DNA from: Methylobacterium dankookense
GTDB lineage: Bacteria > Pseudomonadota > Alphaproteobacteria > Rhizobiales > Beijerinckiaceae
Assembly (NCBI RefSeq): GCF_902141855.1
Contig: NZ_CABFVH010000037.1
Location: 1-54,962, forward strand
Reading direction: 5' to 3'
Length of the DNA stretch: 54,962 nucleotides
This document shows, in pieces, positions 43,402 through 51,222 of this stretch (position 1 is the first letter of the stretch; each line of letters begins with the position of its first letter). Below the pieces are notes generated by a model. The model was not told the origin of the DNA, made no database searches, and saw only the letters and a program-made list of their open reading frames with translations. A program made the translations under genes and the position numbers.

Positions 43402-43914
43402 ATGGATAATCAGGACCTCCGCGCCTTCGCCGAGGCCGCGCGCGGCGGCGCGCGGCTCATCGGCGTCGATCTCGGCACCAAGACGATCGGGCTCGCCCTC
43501 TCGGACGTGCAGCGGCGCATCGCGAGCCCGCTGGAGACGATCCGCCGGGTGAAGTTCACGCCGGATGCCGAGCGCCTGCGCGACCTCTGCCGGCAGCATC
43601 AGGTCGGCGGCCTCGTCTTCGGCCTGCCCCTCAACATGGACGGTAGCGCCGGCCCCCGGGTTCAGTCGACCCGCGCCTTCGTGCGCAACCTCAAGCCGAT
43701 CCTCGACCTGCCGGTCCTGTTCCAGGACGAGCGGCTCTCCACCGCGGTGGTCACCCGGGCGCTGATCGAGGCCGACACCTCGCGGGCCAAGCGCGCGCAG
43801 CTCGTGGACAAGCTCGCCGCCGCCTACATCCTGCAGGGCGCGCTCGACCGGATGCAGGATCTGGCCACGGACCACCCCGACGAGGACGACCCGCTCGATC
43901 GCCACGAGCGTTGA
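43402..43914 (+). CDS. ruvX: Putative pre-16S rRNA nuclease / Holliday junction resolvase (YqgF)
   Basis: 170 residues. RNase H-like fold with the acidic residues in LIGVDLGTKTIGLALSD, Glu in VLFQDERLSTAVV and Asp in AQLVDKLAAAYILQG. In E. coli YqgF acts on the 5' end of pre-16S rRNA; the resolvase role is the historical name. It starts 10 bases after the SUKH gene and may be co-transcribed with it. Confidence 0.93.
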   Translation: MDNQDLRAFAEAARGGARLIGVDLGTKTIGLALSDVQRRIASPLETIRRVKFTPDAERLRDLCRQHQVGGLVFGLPLNMDGSAGPRVQSTRAFVRNLKPILDLPVLFQDERLSTAVVTRALIEADTSRAKRAQLVDKLAAAYILQGALDRMQDLATDHPDEDDPLDRHER

Positions 43915-43929
43915 CGATCGGCGATCCCG

Positions 43930-44628
43930 TCAGGGGCCGTCGAGGCGCGGGGCCCAGTCCTCCACGGCGCCGCGCTCCAGGCGCCGCGCGGCGAGGGCCC
44001 GCCACGAGGGCGACAGCGCCGCGAGGCCGGTGATCCCGGCCAGCGCATCCCGGTTCAGCCTGTTCCGGTAGAACACGTCGAGGAGGCGGGCGAGCGGCCA
44101 GTCCGGATGCGGCCGCGCCGTCAGCTGCAGGCTGTCCCCCGCCGCCACCGTGCCGGGCTCCAGCACGCGGTAGTACCAGCCGGTCCGCCCGCTCGCCTGG
44201 ACGCGCCGCGCCATGCCCGGCGTGCCGAAGCGGTGGTCGAGTTTCCAGCAGGGCTGGCGGGCCTGGCTGACCTGAAGCAGGGCCGTCCCCGCCCGCCAGA
44301 GGTCCCCGACGCAGATTTCGGCCTCGGTGAGGCCGAGGGTCGACAGGTTCTCCCCGAAGGCCCCGGGCCGTTCGAGCGGCGCCGCCGCGGCGCCGCCGAG
44401 CTCGGCACGCCAGGCCGGGTAATGGTCGCGGGCGTAGTGGTGGACGGCCTTCTCGGGGCCGCCATGATGGCGGCGGTCGGCCTGCGCGTCGCCCTCCAGG
44501 CCCTCCGGGCCGATGCGGACCGGCCGTTCCACCGGCGTCTTGGCGATGCCGCTCAGGGCGCCCGCATTCCCGAGCGGGGCGCAGCCGCCGGTCAGCACGG
44601 CCCCGATCGTGACCCTCTCGGCGCTCAC
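43930..44628 (-). CDS. MOSC domain protein
   Basis: 232 residues from a GTG that overlaps the stop of the amidotransferase gene (GTGA). YiiM-like layout: MOSC domain with GPEGLEGDAQADRRHHGGPE, the GAFGENLSTLGLTEAEICVGD segment and the conserved Cys in VSQARQPCWKLDHRFG, followed by a C-terminal 3-alpha domain (PLARLLDVFYRNRLNRDAL). MOSC domains bind the molybdenum cofactor or move sulfur; YiiM detoxifies N-hydroxylated compounds. The substrate is open. Confidence 0.87.
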   Translation of the reverse strand: MSAERVTIGAVLTGGCAPLGNAGALSGIAKTPVERPVRIGPEGLEGDAQADRRHHGGPEKAVHHYARDHYPAWRAELGGAAAAPLERPGAFGENLSTLGLTEAEICVGDLWRAGTALLQVSQARQPCWKLDHRFGTPGMARRVQASGRTGWYYRVLEPGTVAAGDSLQLTARPHPDWPLARLLDVFYRNRLNRDALAGITGLAALSPSWRALAARRLERGAVEDWAPRLDGP

Positions 44629-45326
44629 CGCCCGAGCCCGGCGAGCCATTCCGCGATGCAGCGGCGCCCGGCCTCGGAAGCTGTAGGGCCGAGGCGTTGC
44701 GCATCCGCCCTCAGATCGGCGACGGACAGGCCCGGCACGCCGGCGATCTCGACGGCGTGCCCGATCAGCCAGCGCTCGAACCCGCGCCCGTCCGCCTCCG
44801 GGTGGAACTGGAAGCCGAGGGCGTGGCTGCCGAGCGCGAAGGCCTGGTTCGGGCAGATCTCGGTGCTGGCGAGGCGCTCGGCGCCGGCCGGACATGCGAA
44901 GCCGTCCCCGTGCCAGTGCAGAACGGGGACGTTGTCGAGATGGCGCAGCGGCCCGGCCCGGCCCGCCTCCGTCAGTGCGACCGGCGCCCAGCCGATCTCC
45001 TTGGCGGGGCCCGGTGCGACGCGGGCGCCGAGGGCGGAGGCCATGAGCTGGGCGCCGAGGCAGATGCCCAGGGTCGGCCGGCCGGCGGAGAGGCGGCGGC
45101 GAAGCCCCTCGCGCTCGTCCGCCAGGAACGGGTAGAGCGCGTCCTCGTAGGCGCCGACCGGGCCGCCGAGGACGACAGTGAGGTCGGCCTCGGCGAAGGC
45201 CTCGCCCTGCCACGGGTCCAGGCCGGCCTCATGGTAGCGGATCCGGTAGCCCGCGGCCTCGATCGGGTCGGCGAAGGCGCCGAGATCTTCGAAATGGACG
45301 TGGCGGATGACGAGGGCTTTGCGCAT
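44625..45326 (-). CDS. Class I glutamine amidotransferase-like protein
   Basis: 233 residues. GATase1 triad: nucleophile Cys in TLGICLGAQLMASALG, and His/Glu in GFQFHPEADGRGFERW. The stand-alone domain resembles GMP synthase-like or gamma-glutamyl hydrolase-type proteins; the acceptor is unknown. ATG 45326 is the likely start; a GTG at 45359 would begin inside the palindromic operator. Coupled to the MOSC gene and divergent from an XRE-cupin regulator. Confidence 0.87.
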   Translation of the reverse strand: MRKALVIRHVHFEDLGAFADPIEAAGYRIRYHEAGLDPWQGEAFAEADLTVVLGGPVGAYEDALYPFLADEREGLRRRLSAGRPTLGICLGAQLMASALGARVAPGPAKEIGWAPVALTEAGRAGPLRHLDNVPVLHWHGDGFACPAGAERLASTEICPNQAFALGSHALGFQFHPEADGRGFERWLIGHAVEIAGVPGLSVADLRADAQRLGPTASEAGRRCIAEWLAGLGR

Positions 45327-45340
45327 CGGCGGGCCAGAGT

Positions 45341-45358
45341 TGGACAACTTGTTGTCCA
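45341..45358. promoter_or_regulatory. Palindromic operator between the amidotransferase and the XRE-cupin gene
   Basis: TGGACAAC-TT-GTTGTCCA, a perfect 8+8 palindrome, followed at 45371-45378 by a lone half-site GTTGTCCG. It is most likely bound by the XRE-cupin regulator and controls both directions. Confidence 0.72.
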
Positions 45359-45406
45359 CTGGCGGTAGCCGTTGTCCGGATGCGCCGCAAGGGGCATGAC
45401 CGTCGG

Positions 45407-45940
45407 ATGTCCGTCGTCGCCCAGCGCATCCGCGCCCTCCGCCGCCGCCGCGGCCTCACCGTCGAGGCCCTTGCCGCTGCGGTCGGGATCCACAAGGGCC
45501 ATCTCTCGCGGGTCGAGCGGGGCGAGAAGGCGCCCTCCGTCGCCACGCTGGAGGCCATTGCAAAGGCCCTCGACGCACCGATGGCCGAGCTGTTCGGCGA
45601 ATCCGCCGCGGAGACGGACGTGCTGGTGGTGCGGCGCGCGGATCGTGTGGCCGTCCGCGACGGCGCCTACGCGGTCGAGGCCCTGATCCCCGGCTCGACG
45701 CGCCGGGCCGCCTCGCTCTACGTGATCGAGCCGGGGGAGGCCTTCCTCACCGAGGACCTGCCGGCCCATGGCGGCCAGGAGATCGCCTATGTCCTCGACG
45801 GCGAGGTCGAGCTTCGGGTCGCCGACCGCCTGATCAGGCTCGGCCCGGGCGATTGCGCGACCTATGACGGCGCCCTGAAGCATCGCCTGCGCCGCTGCGG
45901 CGCCGCGCCCGCGTCCGTGCTCGTCGTGGTCGCGGACTGA
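45407..45940 (+). CDS. XRE-family regulator with cupin sensor domain
   Basis: 177 residues. HTH_3 domain (VAQRIRALRRRRGLTVEALA, GIHKGHLSRVERGEKAPSV) joined to a C-terminal cupin (from about 105; GGQEIAYVLDGEVELRV, LGPGDCATYDGALKH). This build is used by small-molecule sensing repressors such as PuuR. ATG 45407 has AAGGGGC upstream; an in-frame ATG at 45380 adds 9 residues. Divergent from the amidotransferase-MOSC pair with a perfect palindrome between them. Confidence 0.88.
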   Translation: MSVVAQRIRALRRRRGLTVEALAAAVGIHKGHLSRVERGEKAPSVATLEAIAKALDAPMAELFGESAAETDVLVVRRADRVAVRDGAYAVEALIPGSTRRAASLYVIEPGEAFLTEDLPAHGGQEIAYVLDGEVELRVADRLIRLGPGDCATYDGALKHRLRRCGAAPASVLVVVAD

Positions 45941-46037
45941 CCCGGAGGCTCGGCAGGGCGAGCGCTTCCGGCTCTCGCGCGTTGTCGCGCATGAGGGGCC
46001 GCCGGCGGCCCGGTCATCGACACGTCCCGGAGGAATA

Positions 46038-46541
46038 ATGCCCATGCCGTTCGGCTCGACGCGAAGCCTCGTCCTGGCCGGCGTGCTGCTCGCAGCCGCC
46101 GCCCTCCCCGCCCGTGCGGAGCCCGAGAAGGTCGCGGTCCTGGACTTCCAATTTGCCCGCGGCGCGCCGCTGCCGCCGACCGAGGAGGACCGGGCGCGGC
46201 TGAGGCGCACCGCCGACACCTTCCGCGACCTCCTGAAGGAATCCGGCCGTTACAGCCTGGTCCCGACCGAGCCCGTCCGGATGGAGGTTGCCGAGACGGC
46301 GGATCTGCGCGCCTGTGGCGGCTGCGCGGAGCGGTTCGGGCGCAAGCTCGGGGCGGACGGCGTCTTCGTCGGCGAGATCCAGAAGGTCTCGAACCTCATC
46401 CTCAACATGAACGTCTACTTCAAGCCGCTCACCGAGGGCGCGCCGGAGAAGGCCTACAGTGTGGACCTGCGCGGCGACACGGACGAATCCTTCGACCGCG
46501 GCATCCGCTACCTCGTGAAGAACCAGCTTCTCGTCCGCTAG
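46038..46541 (+). CDS. Exported DUF3280/DUF2380-like protein
   Basis: 167 residues with a signal peptide (SLVLAGVLLAAAALPARAEP). The mature part (KVAVLDFQFARGAPLPPTEE, DTFRDLLKESGRYSLV, RACGGCAERFGRKLGADGVF, VGEIQKVSNLILNMNVYF) resembles the small alphaproteobacterial family related to the N-terminal domain of TolB-like proteins; I name DUF3280/DUF2380 from memory and with moderate trust. Location periplasm. Single gene, followed by a stem-loop repeat. Confidence 0.65.
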   Translation: MPMPFGSTRSLVLAGVLLAAAALPARAEPEKVAVLDFQFARGAPLPPTEEDRARLRRTADTFRDLLKESGRYSLVPTEPVRMEVAETADLRACGGCAERFGRKLGADGVFVGEIQKVSNLILNMNVYFKPLTEGAPEKAYSVDLRGDTDESFDRGIRYLVKNQLLVR

Positions 46542-46577
46542 AGCCGTTCCCGATCACGCTGCAATCGGGAACGGCTC
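46541..46577. repeat. Stem-loop repeat / terminator after the DUF3280-like gene
   Basis: GAGCCGTTCCCGAT, 9-base loop CACGCTGCA, ATCGGGAACGGCTC: perfect 14-pair stem starting at the last base of the stop codon. A degenerate half copy is at about 54525-54560 (AGAGCCGTGGCCGATCGTGT, then TGCAATCGGG). Confidence 0.75.
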
Positions 46578-46592
46578 CAAGCTCTTGTTTTG

Positions 46593-46688
46593 ATGCGCCC
46601 TCTTGCGCCGAACCGGTATCCACTTCGGCGGCGAGCGCTCCAGCGCATTTTCCGCGGAAGTGGACACCGGTTCCGCGAAAGAAAATGC
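46593..46688. repeat. Joined type A and type B repeats
   Basis: Type A (46593-46642, with CTCTTGCGCCGAACCGGTAT and CCACTTCGGC) runs straight into type B (46642-46688, GCATTTTCCGCGGAAGTGG, ACCGGTTCCGCGAAAGAAAATGC). A strikingly AT-rich stretch follows (46690-46718), where CATTTTCT can also pair with AGAAAATG at 46680. Confidence 0.75.
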
Positions 46689-46749
46689 AGCACAATCAAA
46701 TAAATAGAACATTTTCTGTGATCCGAGGGTCATGGAAGATGCTCGAGAC

Positions 46750-47916
46750 TCAGCGGATCAGCGAGACCGTTCCGCTGCCGTGGCGCTCGACGCGCCCGTC
46801 GAGCTCCAGTTCCAGCAGGATGGTCTGCACCGCGCGCACGGCGAGGCCGGTGGCGCGGGCGAGGGTGTCGGTGGCGACCGGGGCGGGGCTGAGCGCTCCG
46901 ATCACCCGGGCGCGGGGATCCTCGGACTCGGGCAGGTCCTGCGCGTCGAGACAGGGCGCCGGCACGGGCACCGCGATCCCGTCGAGGTCGATCTCGTCCC
47001 AGAAGATCGGCCGGTCCTCGAGGTCGGGGGCGTCGCGCGCGGCCGGCATCTCGCCGGAGACCAGCGGCGCGAGCACGGCGAGTACGTGGTCCACCTCGGC
47101 CACCAGGGTGGCGCCCTGGCGGATCAGGTCGTTGGTGCCCTCGGCGCGCGGGTCGAGGGGCGAGCCCGGCACCGCGAAGACCTCGCGGCCCTGTTCCAGG
47201 GCGAAGCGGGCGGTGATGAGGGAGCCCGAGCGGCGGGCCGCCTCGACCACGACGGTGCCGTAGGCGAGCCCCGAGATGATGCGGTTGCGCCGGGGGAAGT
47301 CGCGCCCCCGCGGCTCCCAGCCCATCGGCATCTCGGCGACGACGGCGCCCCCGGCCTCCAGGATCGACGCGACGAGGCCGGCATGGTTCGCCGGGTAGAT
47401 CCGGTCGTGCCCGCCCGCCAGCACGCCGACCGTGCCGGTGGCGAGCGCCGCCTTGTGGGCGCGGGCATCGATGCCGCGGGCGAGCCCCGAGACCACGCAG
47501 AGCCCGGCCTCGCCGAGTTCACGAGCCAGCCGCTCGGTGAAGGCGCCCCCTGCGGCCGAGGCGTTGCGCGAGCCGACGAGGGCGACGGCCGGGCGGTTCA
47601 GCGCGGCGGCCGCGCCGCGCACGGCGAGGAGCGGCGGGGCGGTATCGGTCGCCTGGAGGAGGCGCGGATAATCGGCCTCGCCGGTCGCCACGAAGCGGGC
47701 GCCGAGCGTCTCCGCCCGCGCGATCTCGTCGGCGGCCTGCGCGCGGCTCGGCGGCACCACCGGCTTCCCCTGCCGCCGGGTCAGGTCGGGCAGAGCCTCG
47801 AGCGCCGCGGAGGCGCCGCCGAAGCGGTTGATCAGGCCGCGGAAGGTGCGCGGGCCGACACCCTCGGTCCGGATCAGCCGGAGCCAGTCGATCCGCTGGG
47901 CGTCGGTGAGCTGCAT
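46750..47916 (-). CDS. dprA: DNA processing protein DprA
   Basis: 388 residues. Loads RecA on incoming single-stranded DNA during transformation; also present in bacteria not known to be competent. N-terminal helical domain (DWLRLIRTEGVGPRTFRGLI), Rossmann-like core with VALVGSRNAS, VVSGLARGIDARAHKAAL, the GGHDRIYPANHAGL and PRRNRIISGLAYGTVVVEA motifs, and a C-terminal winged helix (PVATDTLARATGLAVRAVQT). Downstream of plsY across a repeat. Confidence 0.95.
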   Translation of the reverse strand: MQLTDAQRIDWLRLIRTEGVGPRTFRGLINRFGGASAALEALPDLTRRQGKPVVPPSRAQAADEIARAETLGARFVATGEADYPRLLQATDTAPPLLAVRGAAAALNRPAVALVGSRNASAAGGAFTERLARELGEAGLCVVSGLARGIDARAHKAALATGTVGVLAGGHDRIYPANHAGLVASILEAGGAVVAEMPMGWEPRGRDFPRRNRIISGLAYGTVVVEAARRSGSLITARFALEQGREVFAVPGSPLDPRAEGTNDLIRQGATLVAEVDHVLAVLAPLVSGEMPAARDAPDLEDRPIFWDEIDLDGIAVPVPAPCLDAQDLPESEDPRARVIGALSPAPVATDTLARATGLAVRAVQTILLELELDGRVERHGSGTVSLIR

Positions 47917-47975
47917 GAGGGAATCCCGTCGTCTCTGGGAACCCTATCACATCGCCCGGCGAATAGTCCGTCCTG

Positions 47976-48083
47976 GGTGTCGAGAGGGATCATCCCTCTC
48001 GCGGGTCCAGGGCGGAGCCCTGGGCGACGTCAGGGCTTTGCCCCGACACCCCACCAAAGGGATGATCCCTTTGGGATCCCGGA
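47976..48083. repeat. Composite palindromic intergenic repeat, copy 2
   Basis: Same hairpin chain as 1167-1292: GAGAGGGATCATCCCTCTC, GGTCCAGGGCGGAGCCCTGG, CAGGGCTTTGCCCCGACACC, then AAAGGGATGATCCCTTT. It separates plsY from dprA, which are on the same strand, and so may attenuate dprA transcription. Confidence 0.8.
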
Positions 48084-48692
48084 TCAGCCCTTCTGGCCGA
48101 TGCGGCCTTCGGTGCCGTCGAGGAGGCGGCGGATGTTCGGCGCGTGCTTCCACCAGAGCAGCAGGCCGAGGACCAGGAACAGCAGGGCCGCGCTCGGGCG
48201 GCCCATCGCCCAGAGCACGGCGGGCGTCACCGCCGAGGCCGCCAGCGCCGCGAGGGAGGAGTAGCGCAGGGCGAAGGCGAGGCCGAGCCAGACCGCGGCG
48301 AAGGCGAGCACGGCCAGCGGCGCGAGGCCGAGCAGCACGCCGATGAAGGTCGCCACCCCCTTGCCGCCCTTGAAGCCGAGCCAGACCGGGAAGAGATGGC
48401 CGAGGAAGGCACCGAGACCGGCCGCGAGCGTCGCGGCCTCGCCGAAGCGCGCGGTGATCAGCACCGCGGCGGTGCCCTTCAGCGCGTCGCCCACGAGCGT
48501 CGCGGCGGCCAAGCCCTTGCGGCCGGTGCGCAGCACGTTCGTCGCGCCGATATTGCCGGAGCCGATCGCGCGCACGTCGCCGAGCCCGGCGAATTTGGTG
48601 AGGATCAGCCCGAAGGGAATCGAGCCGAGCAGGTAGCCGAGCCCCAGGCAGGCGGCGACGATGGGGGTCGCGAGGTCGGCGGGTGCGATCAC
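48084..48692 (-). CDS. plsY: Acyl-phosphate:glycerol-3-phosphate acyltransferase
   Basis: 202 residues from a GTG that overlaps the pyrC stop (GTGA). Inner membrane enzyme that starts phospholipid synthesis from acyl phosphate. Signatures: LGYLLGSIPFGLILTK, VRAIGSGNIGATNVLR, the GHLFPVWLGFKGGKGVAT loop and about five membrane helices. Third gene of pyrB-pyrC-plsY. Confidence 0.95.
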   Translation of the reverse strand: MIAPADLATPIVAACLGLGYLLGSIPFGLILTKFAGLGDVRAIGSGNIGATNVLRTGRKGLAAATLVGDALKGTAAVLITARFGEAATLAAGLGAFLGHLFPVWLGFKGGKGVATFIGVLLGLAPLAVLAFAAVWLGLAFALRYSSLAALAASAVTPAVLWAMGRPSAALLFLVLGLLLWWKHAPNIRRLLDGTEGRIGQKG

Positions 48693-50005
48693 GCGGCCAC
48701 CGCGATCTCGGGGACGCGGTGCACGACCTTGCCGCCTACCAGGGTGAGCAGGGCCGCACCCTGGAGCCGGGCCTCGTCGAAGGGCGAGTTCTTCGAGCGC
48801 GACTTCAGGGCCCGCTTGTCGAGGACGTAGGGCAGGTCGGGGTCGATCAGCACGAGGTCGGCGGGCGCGCCCCTGGCGAGCCGCCCGGCCTCGCGGCCGA
48901 GGATCCCGGCGGGCGCCGCGGTGAGCGCCGCGATCAGCCGGGGCAGGCCGATATCGCCGGTATGGACGAGGCGTAAGCTTGCCCCGAGCAGGGTCTCGAT
49001 GCCGAGCGCCCCATCCGCGGCCTCGGCGAAGGGCAGGCGCTTGGTCTCGACGTCCTGCGGATTGTGGTCGGAGACGACCACGTCGATCACGCCCTCGCGG
49101 AGCGCGGCCACCACGGCCTGCCGGTCGGCCTCCGCGCGCAGCGGCGGCGAGAGGCGGCAGAAGGTACGGTAATGGCCGATATCGCCCTCGTTGAGCACGA
49201 GGTTGTTCACCGAGACGCCGCAGGTGACCGGCAGCCCGTCGGCCTTGGCCTTCCGCACGATCTCGACGCTGTCGGCGCAGGAGATCATCGCCGCGTGGTA
49301 GCGCGCGCCGGTGAGGCGCACGAGGCGGATGTCGCGCTCCAGCATCACCGTCTCGGCCTCGCGCGGGATGCCGATCAGCCCGAGGCGGGAGGCGAACTCG
49401 CCCTCGTTCATCACGCCCTCGCCGACGAGGTCCGGCTCCTCGACATGCTGCATGATCAGCGCGCCGAAATCCCGGGCATAGGTGAGCGCGCGGCGCATCA
49501 CCTGCGCGTTGGTCACGGCCTTGAGCCCGTCCGTGAAGGCGACGGCGCCGGCCTCCTGCAGCAGGCCGAACTCGGTCATCTCGCGCCCCGCCAGGCCCTT
49601 GGTGACGGCGGCGGCCGGCAGGACGTTGACGCAGGCCGTGCCGCGGGCCCGCCGCAGCACGAAGTCGACGATGGCCGGCCCGTCGATGACCGGGTTGGTG
49701 TCGGGCATGCAGACCAAAGTGGTGACACCGCCGGCCGCCGCCGCGGCGCTCGCCGAGGCCAGGGTCTCGCGGTGCTCCGCGCCCGGCTCGCCCACGAAGG
49801 CGCGCATGTCGACGAGGCCGGGCGCCAGGACGAGCCCGCCGCAATCGATCGTCTGGGCATCCTCGGGCGTCCCGGGAGCGGCGCCCTGCGCGATGTCGGC
49901 GATGCGCCCGCTGCGGACGAGCACGGCACCCCGGGATTCACGGCCGGCGGCCGGGTCGAGCAGGCGGGCATTGGTGAGGAGGAGCGGTCGCAGCGACATC
50001 GACAT
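48689..50005 (-). CDS. Dihydroorotase homologue lacking metal ligands (PyrC/PyrX-like)
   Basis: 438 residues, class I dihydroorotase fold (amidohydrolase). The metal motif DMHxHLREPG is here DMRAFVGEPG (Arg68 and Phe70 replace the two His), and the later HxxH site reads YHAAMIS with Met in place of the second His; His in IMQHVEEPD and Asp in VVSDHNPQDVETK remain. Pseudomonas PyrC' (PyrX) has lost activity and serves to hold the aspartate carbamoyltransferase complex; the same is likely here. ATG 50005 overlaps the pyrB stop (TGATG). Most databases will call it pyrC. Confidence 0.88.
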   Translation of the reverse strand: MSMSLRPLLLTNARLLDPAAGRESRGAVLVRSGRIADIAQGAAPGTPEDAQTIDCGGLVLAPGLVDMRAFVGEPGAEHRETLASASAAAAAGGVTTLVCMPDTNPVIDGPAIVDFVLRRARGTACVNVLPAAAVTKGLAGREMTEFGLLQEAGAVAFTDGLKAVTNAQVMRRALTYARDFGALIMQHVEEPDLVGEGVMNEGEFASRLGLIGIPREAETVMLERDIRLVRLTGARYHAAMISCADSVEIVRKAKADGLPVTCGVSVNNLVLNEGDIGHYRTFCRLSPPLRAEADRQAVVAALREGVIDVVVSDHNPQDVETKRLPFAEAADGALGIETLLGASLRLVHTGDIGLPRLIAALTAAPAGILGREAGRLARGAPADLVLIDPDLPYVLDKRALKSRSKNSPFDEARLQGAALLTLVGGKVVHRVPEIAVAA

Positions 50006-50952
50006 CACTCGTTCGGCAAGTGGCACGCGAGGGCTTCCAGCACCGCCATGCGCACGGCGACGCCCATCTCGACCTGCTCGCGGATCAGCGATTGCGCGCC
50101 GTCGGCGATGTCCGAGGCGATCTCAACGCCGCGATTCATCGGGCCCGGATGCATCACCAGGGCGTCGGGCTTGGCGAGCGCCAGCTTGTCGCCGTCGAGG
50201 CCGTAATAGCGGAAATACTCCTTCACGGAGGGCACGAAGGAGCCGTTCATGCGCTCGCGCTGGAGGCGCAGCATCATGACGATGTCGCAGCCCTTCAGCC
50301 CCTCGCGCATGTTCGTGAAGACCTCGACGCCGAAGCGCTCGATGCCTGCGGGCAGCAGCGTCGAAGGGCCGATCACCCGCACCCGCGCGCCGAGCGCCTG
50401 CAGGCTGATGATGTTCGAGCGCGCCACCCGCGAATGCAGGACGTCGCCGCAGATCGCGATCTGGAGCCCCTCGATGCGGCCCTTGTTGCGGCGGATGGTG
50501 AGCGCGTCGAGGAGCGCCTGGGTCGGGTGCTCGTGGGCGCCGTCGCCCGCGTTCACCACCGAGCAATCGACCTTGCGGGCGAGCAGATGCACAGCCCCCG
50601 CCGATTGGTGGCGCACCACGATGATGTCGGGCCGCATGGCGTTCAGCGTCGCCGCGGTGTCGATCAGGGTCTCGCCCTTCTTCACCGAGGAGGAGGCGAC
50701 CGACATGTTCATCACGTCGGCGCCGAGCCGCTTGCCGGCGAGCTCGAAGGAGGATTGCGTCCGCGTCGAAGGCTCGAAGAACAGGTTGATCTGCGTGCGC
50801 CCGCGCAGGGTCACGCGCTTCTTCTCGACCTGGCGGGAGATGTCGACGGCCGCGTCCGCCCTGTCGAGCAGCCCCTCGATCTCGGGACGCGTCAGCCCCT
50901 CGATGCCGAGGAGGTGGCGGTGGGGGAAGCTCGGGGGCGTGCCGTGAGTCAT
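50005..50952 (-). CDS. pyrB: Aspartate carbamoyltransferase catalytic subunit
   Basis: 315 residues. Second step of pyrimidine synthesis. Carbamoyl phosphate loop INLFFEPSTRTQSSFELAGK, the SVKKGETLIDTA loop with the catalytic Lys from the neighbouring subunit, VVNAGDGAHEHPTQALLDAL and the aspartate-side MLRLQRERM. No regulatory subunit (pyrI) lies nearby, fitting the class A complexes with a dihydroorotase-like partner. First gene of pyrB-pyrC-plsY. Confidence 0.96.
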   Translation of the reverse strand: MTHGTPPSFPHRHLLGIEGLTRPEIEGLLDRADAAVDISRQVEKKRVTLRGRTQINLFFEPSTRTQSSFELAGKRLGADVMNMSVASSSVKKGETLIDTAATLNAMRPDIIVVRHQSAGAVHLLARKVDCSVVNAGDGAHEHPTQALLDALTIRRNKGRIEGLQIAICGDVLHSRVARSNIISLQALGARVRVIGPSTLLPAGIERFGVEVFTNMREGLKGCDIVMMLRLQRERMNGSFVPSVKEYFRYYGLDGDKLALAKPDALVMHPGPMNRGVEIASDIADGAQSLIREQVEMGVAVRMAVLEALACHLPNE

Positions 50953-51153
50953 GTCGAGGGCCGGTGATAGGTCGCGGCAGGCATGCGGGCAAGGGGCGCG
51001 AGGGGCAAGCAGGTAACCGCGCCGCGACGATCCCGAGGCGATTGGCGCCGGCGGCTGGGAGGAGCGCCGCTCCCCATGATATGCCGGGTTCCGGCGTGGC
51101 CGCACGCGCCGCGCCCCGCCGCCGCAGGGCCGAACCCTCCTCAGGACGACCCC

Positions 51154-51216
51154 ATGACCGACGAGACCCTGCGCGACGCGCCGCCCGCGGTGAGCCCGGC
51201 GCGCGGCCGGGCCTGA
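51154..51216 (+). CDS. Possible 20-residue leader ORF
   Basis: ATG 51154 to TGA 51216 encodes MTDETLRDAPPAVSPARGRA, with AGGACG upstream and its stop 6 bases before the next ATG. It could be a translated leader that couples to the YdcF-like gene or chance; nothing else supports it. Confidence 0.25.
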   Translation: MTDETLRDAPPAVSPARGRA

Positions 51217-51222
51217 GCGGCG

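Noticed and set aside
46561..46590. GGAAC at 46568 followed by GTT as an eighth EcfG promoter
   Set aside because: The spacer is only 14 bases, it is the arm of a stem-loop repeat and no gene follows on that strand.
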